NCBI GenBank assembly: GCA_002432195.1
Contig: DJGG01000252.1
Span: 1 to 17,790, forward strand
Direction: 5' to 3'
DNA length: 17,790 nt
Origin: Desulfobacteraceae bacterium UBA5852
GTDB lineage: Bacteria > Desulfobacterota > Desulfobacteria > Desulfobacterales > UBA5852
The notes beneath the pieces are model-generated. The model saw nothing but the letters and a program-made list of their open reading frames with translations, did no database searches and had not been told where the DNA came from. The translations under genes and the position numbers were made by a program. This document shows, one piece after another, positions 14,809 to 17,790 of this stretch. Within the stretch, counting starts at the first letter, position 1, and every line of letters starts with the position of its first letter.

Positions 14809-15249
14809 TTATGGCGAGGCATTCTTTTGACAATCCGGGCAGATGCCGAAGAAATCCATGCGCTGGGTCAGAATCCGGAACCCCGATTCCCGCGCCAGCT
14901 CGGCGGTGAGATCGGCGATGCCCTCCAGGTCGGGGTCCATGATTTTGCGGCAGCGGGTACACACCAGGTGCGGGTGGGGGTAGGGGCGCAATCCATCATA
15001 CCGGTTGCCGCTGTCGCTGAATCCCAGCTCCATGGCTTCCCCCAGCTCCTTGAGCAGGGCCACGGTCTTGTATACCGTGGCCAGGCTGGTGGTGGGAAAA
15101 TCCGCTTTCACCGCGCGGTAGATATCTTCCACGGAAGGGTGTTCCGCGCTTTCCGCGAGGTAGCGCAGCACGGCCAGGCGCTGGGGGGTCACGCGGTGCC
15201 CCTGGGTCCGGAGATTGGCGAGCATGCTCTGGAAGCGCGTCGGGGGCAT
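14809..15249 (-). CDS. perR: PerR-type peroxide-sensing regulator (Fur family)
   Basis: This 146-residue Fur-family repressor has an N-terminal winged helix (RVTPQRLAVLRYL through TSLATVYKTVALL). The regulatory metal ligands align with B. subtilis PerR: H37, D85, H92, H94 and D105. The last is Asp, the residue distinguishing PerR from Fur (Glu), so peroxide sensing is likely. The structural zinc cysteines are C97, C100, C137 and C140, one residue offset from PerR. The start is ATG 15249 with a weak AGG upstream. The gene lies directly upstream of rubrerythrin on the same strand. A TTGACA promoter and an AT-rich dyad just before the gene suggest autoregulation. Confidence 0.88.
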   Translation of the reverse strand: MPPTRFQSMLANLRTQGHRVTPQRLAVLRYLAESAEHPSVEDIYRAVKADFPTTSLATVYKTVALLKELGEAMELGFSDSGNRYDGLRPYPHPHLVCTRCRKIMDPDLEGIADLTAELARESGFRILTQRMDFFGICPDCQKNASP

Positions 15250-15275
15250 AGCGAAACCTGTAAAGGTTGTTGTCA

Positions 15276-15305
15276 GATAATAATTGCTTGATGATAAGCG
15301 TTATC
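15276..15305. promoter_or_regulatory. AT-rich dyad, candidate PerR/Fur operator
   Basis: In an otherwise very GC-rich region, this 30-bp stretch begins GATAATAATT and ends AAGCGTTATC. The outer arms GATAA/TTATC are complementary, and an inner repeat GCTTgatgatAAGC (15286-15299) lies within it. It sits just after the predicted perR -10, where a repressor would block transcription. GATAAT/ATTATC repeats are typical of Fur-family sites. Confidence 0.55.
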
Positions 15306-15307
15306 CG

Positions 15308-15336
15308 TTTCTATCCTTGTCGGAAGAGGGTGTCAA
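15308..15336 (-). promoter_or_regulatory. Predicted sigma70-type promoter of perR
   Basis: On the minus strand a perfect TTGACA (15336-15331) and TAGAAA (15313-15308, 4/6) are separated by 17 bp. Transcription would start near 15301, inside the AT-rich dyad, about 52 nt before the perR ATG. Confidence 0.6.
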
Positions 15337-15481
15337 GGGGAAAATAGTGCCCATTATATCCATGGATGTGCGACGCAACTTCCGGGGAGGGGCTTGTCCG
15401 GCGCGCGGTGTGCCGTCCGCGGAAGGGGACCAAATGGGGCTTTCGAGACGGGTTCCGCGCTTCCGTCGATACGCTCCCAAT

Positions 15482-15487
15482 TTTAAT
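15482..15487 (+). promoter_or_regulatory. Possible -10 element for pcm
   Basis: TTTAAT (5/6 match to TATAAT) lies 41 bp upstream of the pcm ATG in a small AT-rich island, but no acceptable -35 hexamer is seen at the right spacing. This is a weak call. Confidence 0.25.
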
Positions 15488-15528
15488 GCTCCCCAGGCGG
15501 GGCGCAAGCGTGGGCGGGAAGGTGCACC

Positions 15529-16293
15529 ATGGGTCACATCACCGCAGGGCTGCGCCGGCTGGTGCCCGGCAGGCGTTGCGGGCGCATGGCGCTCGCGGGG
15601 CTGGCGCTGGCGTCGCTGGCCTGGGCCGCAGACGACTGGGAGGCTGCCCGCAGGGGGATGGTGGACGACATCCAGGCCGACGTGCGGGCCACCCGGGAAT
15701 ACATCGGCAAGGGGCGCCTAGACGAGGCTATCCTGGAGGTCATCGGCCGGGTGCCGCGGCACGCGTTCGTGCCGGAGGCGCTCCGGGGGGAGGCCTACGC
15801 CAACCGCCCCCTGCCCATCGGCTACGGCCAGACCATTTCCCAGCCCTATATCGTGGCCCTCATGACCGATCTCCTGGAACCGGGGCCGGACGATGTCATG
15901 CTGGAAGTGGGCACCGGCTCCGGCTACCAGGCCGCGGTCCTCGCGGCCCTGGTGCGCCGGGTGTATACCATTGAAATCGTGCCGGAATTGGGCCGGTCCG
16001 CGGCGGAACGCCTGGCGCGGCTGGGCTGCGCCAACGTGGAGACCCGCGTGGGGGACGGCTATTACGGGTGGCCGGAGGCAGGCCCGTTCGACGGCATCGT
16101 GGTGACGGCCGTGGCCGGACACATCCCGCCGCCCTTGATCCGGCAGCTCAAGCCCGGCGGCCGGATGGTGGTCCCCTTGGGGCAGCCCTTCGGCGTGCAA
16201 CAGCTCGTGAGGGTGACCAAGGACGCCCAGGGGAATCTCACCACCCAGCAGGTGCTGCCGGTACGCTTTGTGCCCCTCACGGGCGATCACTGA
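15529..16293 (+). CDS. pcm: Protein-L-isoaspartate O-methyltransferase with N-terminal signal peptide
   Basis: PCMT methylates isoaspartyl residues in aged proteins using SAM. Of 254 residues, about 45-254 are a typical PCMT: the Ser-containing GYGQTISQPYIVALM, motif I VMLEVGTGSGYQAAVLA, and the LKPGGRMVVPLG strand. The first 33 residues form a basic, then hydrophobic leader (GRMALAGLALASLAWA) ending in an AWA-AD signal-peptidase-I-like site, so the enzyme may be exported. The start ATG 15529 has GGAAGG upstream; a later Met (M20) would still keep the hydrophobic segment. It is divergent from perR. The next gene starts 47 bp downstream in the same direction. Confidence 0.9.
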   Translation: MGHITAGLRRLVPGRRCGRMALAGLALASLAWAADDWEAARRGMVDDIQADVRATREYIGKGRLDEAILEVIGRVPRHAFVPEALRGEAYANRPLPIGYGQTISQPYIVALMTDLLEPGPDDVMLEVGTGSGYQAAVLAALVRRVYTIEIVPELGRSAAERLARLGCANVETRVGDGYYGWPEAGPFDGIVVTAVAGHIPPPLIRQLKPGGRMVVPLGQPFGVQQLVRVTKDAQGNLTTQQVLPVRFVPLTGDH

Positions 16294-16340
16294 GCGCGGG
16301 TCCCATAACTGCCCGCCGGACGTTTTCCTCCCAGGTTGCC

Positions 16341-17790
16341 ATGCCATCTCCGGTTCCCCTCGCCGCCCGGGAGCGCCCCCCGCTGCTGACCATCGGGGGG
16401 CTTTCCGGCGCCGCCCTGGCGTTGGAAATTCTCCTGTTGCGTCTGCTGGCGATTGTCCACTGGTATCACTTCGCTTATCTGGTCATCAGTATCGCCTTGC
16501 TGGGGTATGGGATCAGCGGGACCCTGGTGGCCCTGGGGCGTAATCCCCTGGTGGGCCATTGGCGCCGGGTCCTGGCGGCCAGCGCTGTGGGCTTCGCCCT
16601 GGCGGCGCCGGGGAGCTTTCTGCTGGCCCAGCAGGTACCCTTCAACGCCCTGGAGGTGGCCTGGAGTCCGCGTCCCTGGCTGCACCTGGGGGGCATAGCC
16701 CTGCTGCTGACCGTGCCCTTCCTGTGTGCGGCCACCGGGCTCGCCGTTTGCCTGGCAGCCTTTCCCCGCCGGGTGTCCCGCGTCTACGCGGCCGACCTCT
16801 GGGGGGCCGGGGCGGGAGCGGTCGCCGTGCTGGCCCTGCTCCACTGGCTGACGCCCCTGGAGACCCTGCAGGCGATCGCGGCCGCGGGGTGGCTGGCGGC
16901 TTCGGGGGCGTTCCATGGTTTGCCCCGGGTCGGCAAGGGCGCCGCGGGAGCGGCGGTCCTGTGCGCGCTGGTCATGGGCCTGTGCCCCTGGCCGGTAACC
17001 CTGGCCATGACCCCTTACAAGCCCCTGGCCTTGACCCTGCGCCTGCCGGAAAGCCGCCAACTCTGGGAGCTCAGCCACCCCATGGGGCTGATGAGCGTAG
17101 TGGACAGCCCGGGGACCCCGTTCCACTTTGCCCCGGGGCTGGGCCTGCAACACCACGGTGCACTGCCGGAGCAACTGGGGGTGTTCCGGGACGGGGAGGG
17201 TTTCGAAGCCCTCAACCGCTACCGCGGGGACCGGGCGGAACTGGACTTTCTGGGGGCCGCCCCCTCGGCGGCCGCCTTCCACCTGGTGCCGCGGGGCGCA
17301 CGGGTGGCGGTGCTGGGCGCCGGGGCCGGTACGGCTGTCCTCCAAGCGCATTTTTTCGAGTCCCGGCGTATCACGGCCGTGGAGCGCCACCCGGCCTACC
17401 GGCGCATCCTGCAGGGGCGCTTCCGGGAATTCGCGGGGTGGAACCACCTGGCGCCGCAGCTTCACTGGGTGGTGAGCGATCCCCGGGGCTACCTGGAAAC
17501 CCATGGCCAACGCTATGACGTGATCCAGCTGCCCCTGGCGGGTGGCGGCGGCGGCTTCAGCCCGGCCTCCCTGGAGGCGGACTACGCCCTGACCCGGGAA
17601 GCCCTGGCCCAATACTGGGAGCGCCTGGCCCCGGGCGGAGTGCTGGTCATCAGCCGCTGGATCAGCCTGCCTCCCCGGGACGAGCTGCGCATGGCCCATC
17701 TGATCATCCAGCTGTTGGAAAGCCGCGGCCTGGAGGCCGGCGCGCATCTGGCCGTGCTGCGCAGCTGGTCCAGCGCCACCCTCCTGGTGA
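16341..17790 (+). CDS. Membrane-fused spermidine-synthase-like protein (partial, 3' end cut)
   Basis: The reading frame is open from ATG 16341 to the window edge: 483 codons, with the stop beyond. The first 230 residues contain about seven hydrophobic helices (from LLTIGGLSGAALALEILLL through GAAGAAVLCALVMG). A soluble domain follows with a SAM-type Rossmann loop VAVLGAGAGTAVLQ (about 323-336), an acidic AVERHP strand end and LAPGGVLVISRW. This arrangement matches membrane-fused spermidine-synthase-like proteins, which are common in bacteria. The catalytic aspartates of true spermidine synthase are not evident (VSDPRGYL may cover one), so polyamine synthesis is not claimed. The ribosome site is weak (CCCAGG). 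It lies 47 bp after pcm and is probably cotranscribed. Confidence 0.78.
   Translation, partial: MPSPVPLAARERPPLLTIGGLSGAALALEILLLRLLAIVHWYHFAYLVISIALLGYGISGTLVALGRNPLVGHWRRVLAASAVGFALAAPGSFLLAQQVPFNALEVAWSPRPWLHLGGIALLLTVPFLCAATGLAVCLAAFPRRVSRVYAADLWGAGAGAVAVLALLHWLTPLETLQAIAAAGWLAASGAFHGLPRVGKGAAGAAVLCALVMGLCPWPVTLAMTPYKPLALTLRLPESRQLWELSHPMGLMSVVDSPGTPFHFAPGLGLQHHGALPEQLGVFRDGEGFEALNRYRGDRAELDFLGAAPSAAAFHLVPRGARVAVLGAGAGTAVLQAHFFESRRITAVERHPAYRRILQGRFREFAGWNHLAPQLHWVVSDPRGYLETHGQRYDVIQLPLAGGGGGFSPASLEADYALTREALAQYWERLAPGGVLVISRWISLPPRDELRMAHLIIQLLESRGLEAGAHLAVLRSWSSATLLV

Noticed and set aside
13474..15291. 605-aa plus-strand open frame across the HIT, rubrerythrin and perR genes
   Set aside because: The three minus-strand genes have complete catalytic motifs and ribosome sites; the plus frame has none.
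15284..15528. Possible small gene between perR and pcm
   Set aside because: The open frame starts in the operator region, has no ribosome site and no family features, and continues out of frame through pcm.
1..17790. GEMM-type (c-di-GMP/cGAMP) riboswitch
   Set aside because: I looked by eye for the conserved GCAAA-containing core on the plus strand because of the Hypr-like enzyme and found none; a covariance-model search would be needed to exclude it.

Overview
This is a gene-dense, very GC-rich bacterial chromosome window with no mobile elements, tRNAs, rRNAs or CRISPR arrays. Several things suggest a Desulfobacterota-type (former Deltaproteobacteria) bacterium: a GGDEF protein of the Geobacter GacA type, a PerR/rubrerythrin pair, a small c-type heme lipoprotein, a membrane-fused spermidine-synthase-like protein and a small DUF1285-like protein. 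The taxonomy is inferred from protein style, not from a marker gene.

Layout. At the left (19-1648, minus strand) lie arfB, a ribosome-rescue hydrolase, and an orphan ATP-grasp ligase, with a plausible promoter near 1850-1877. From 2016 to 8863, all on the plus strand, come a HAD hydrolase, a PAS-like/GGDEF nucleotide cyclase, an Old-Yellow-Enzyme-type flavin oxidoreductase with a Cys cluster, a DUF1285-like protein, an Fsr-type MFS exporter and a sphingosine-1-phosphate-lyase-like PLP enzyme. The HAD and GGDEF genes are each followed within 10 bp by a perfect long GC hairpin without a U-tract.

The most interesting block is 9028-12797. Five genes overlap stop-to-start by four bases each (ATGA/GTGA): a SAM methyltransferase, a divergent class-I isoprenoid-synthase-like protein, an FtsX/MacB-type ABC permease, its LolD-like ATPase, and a 77-aa lipoprotein with two CxxCH heme sites. 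A perfect 7-1-7 palindrome containing TTGACA lies upstream. I infer that this operon makes or modifies an isoprenoid-type lipid and moves it, or a lipoprotein, in the envelope together with a heme lipoprotein. I cannot match it to a described pathway.

At the right, a minus-strand group follows: a small SpoIIAA/STAS-like protein, a HIT-family hydrolase, rubrerythrin and a PerR-type regulator. The regulator has a TTGACA promoter and an AT-rich dyad at its start site. Divergent from perR are a protein-L-isoaspartate methyltransferase with a signal peptide and a membrane spermidine-synthase-like protein cut by the window end.

The second highlight is the GGDEF protein at 3042-4145. It carries Ser at the position where canonical diguanylate cyclases have the guanine-binding Asp (PleD D344), and it lacks the Asn at PleD N335 and the I-site. 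The Ser is the hallmark of Hypr enzymes that make 3',3'-cGAMP.
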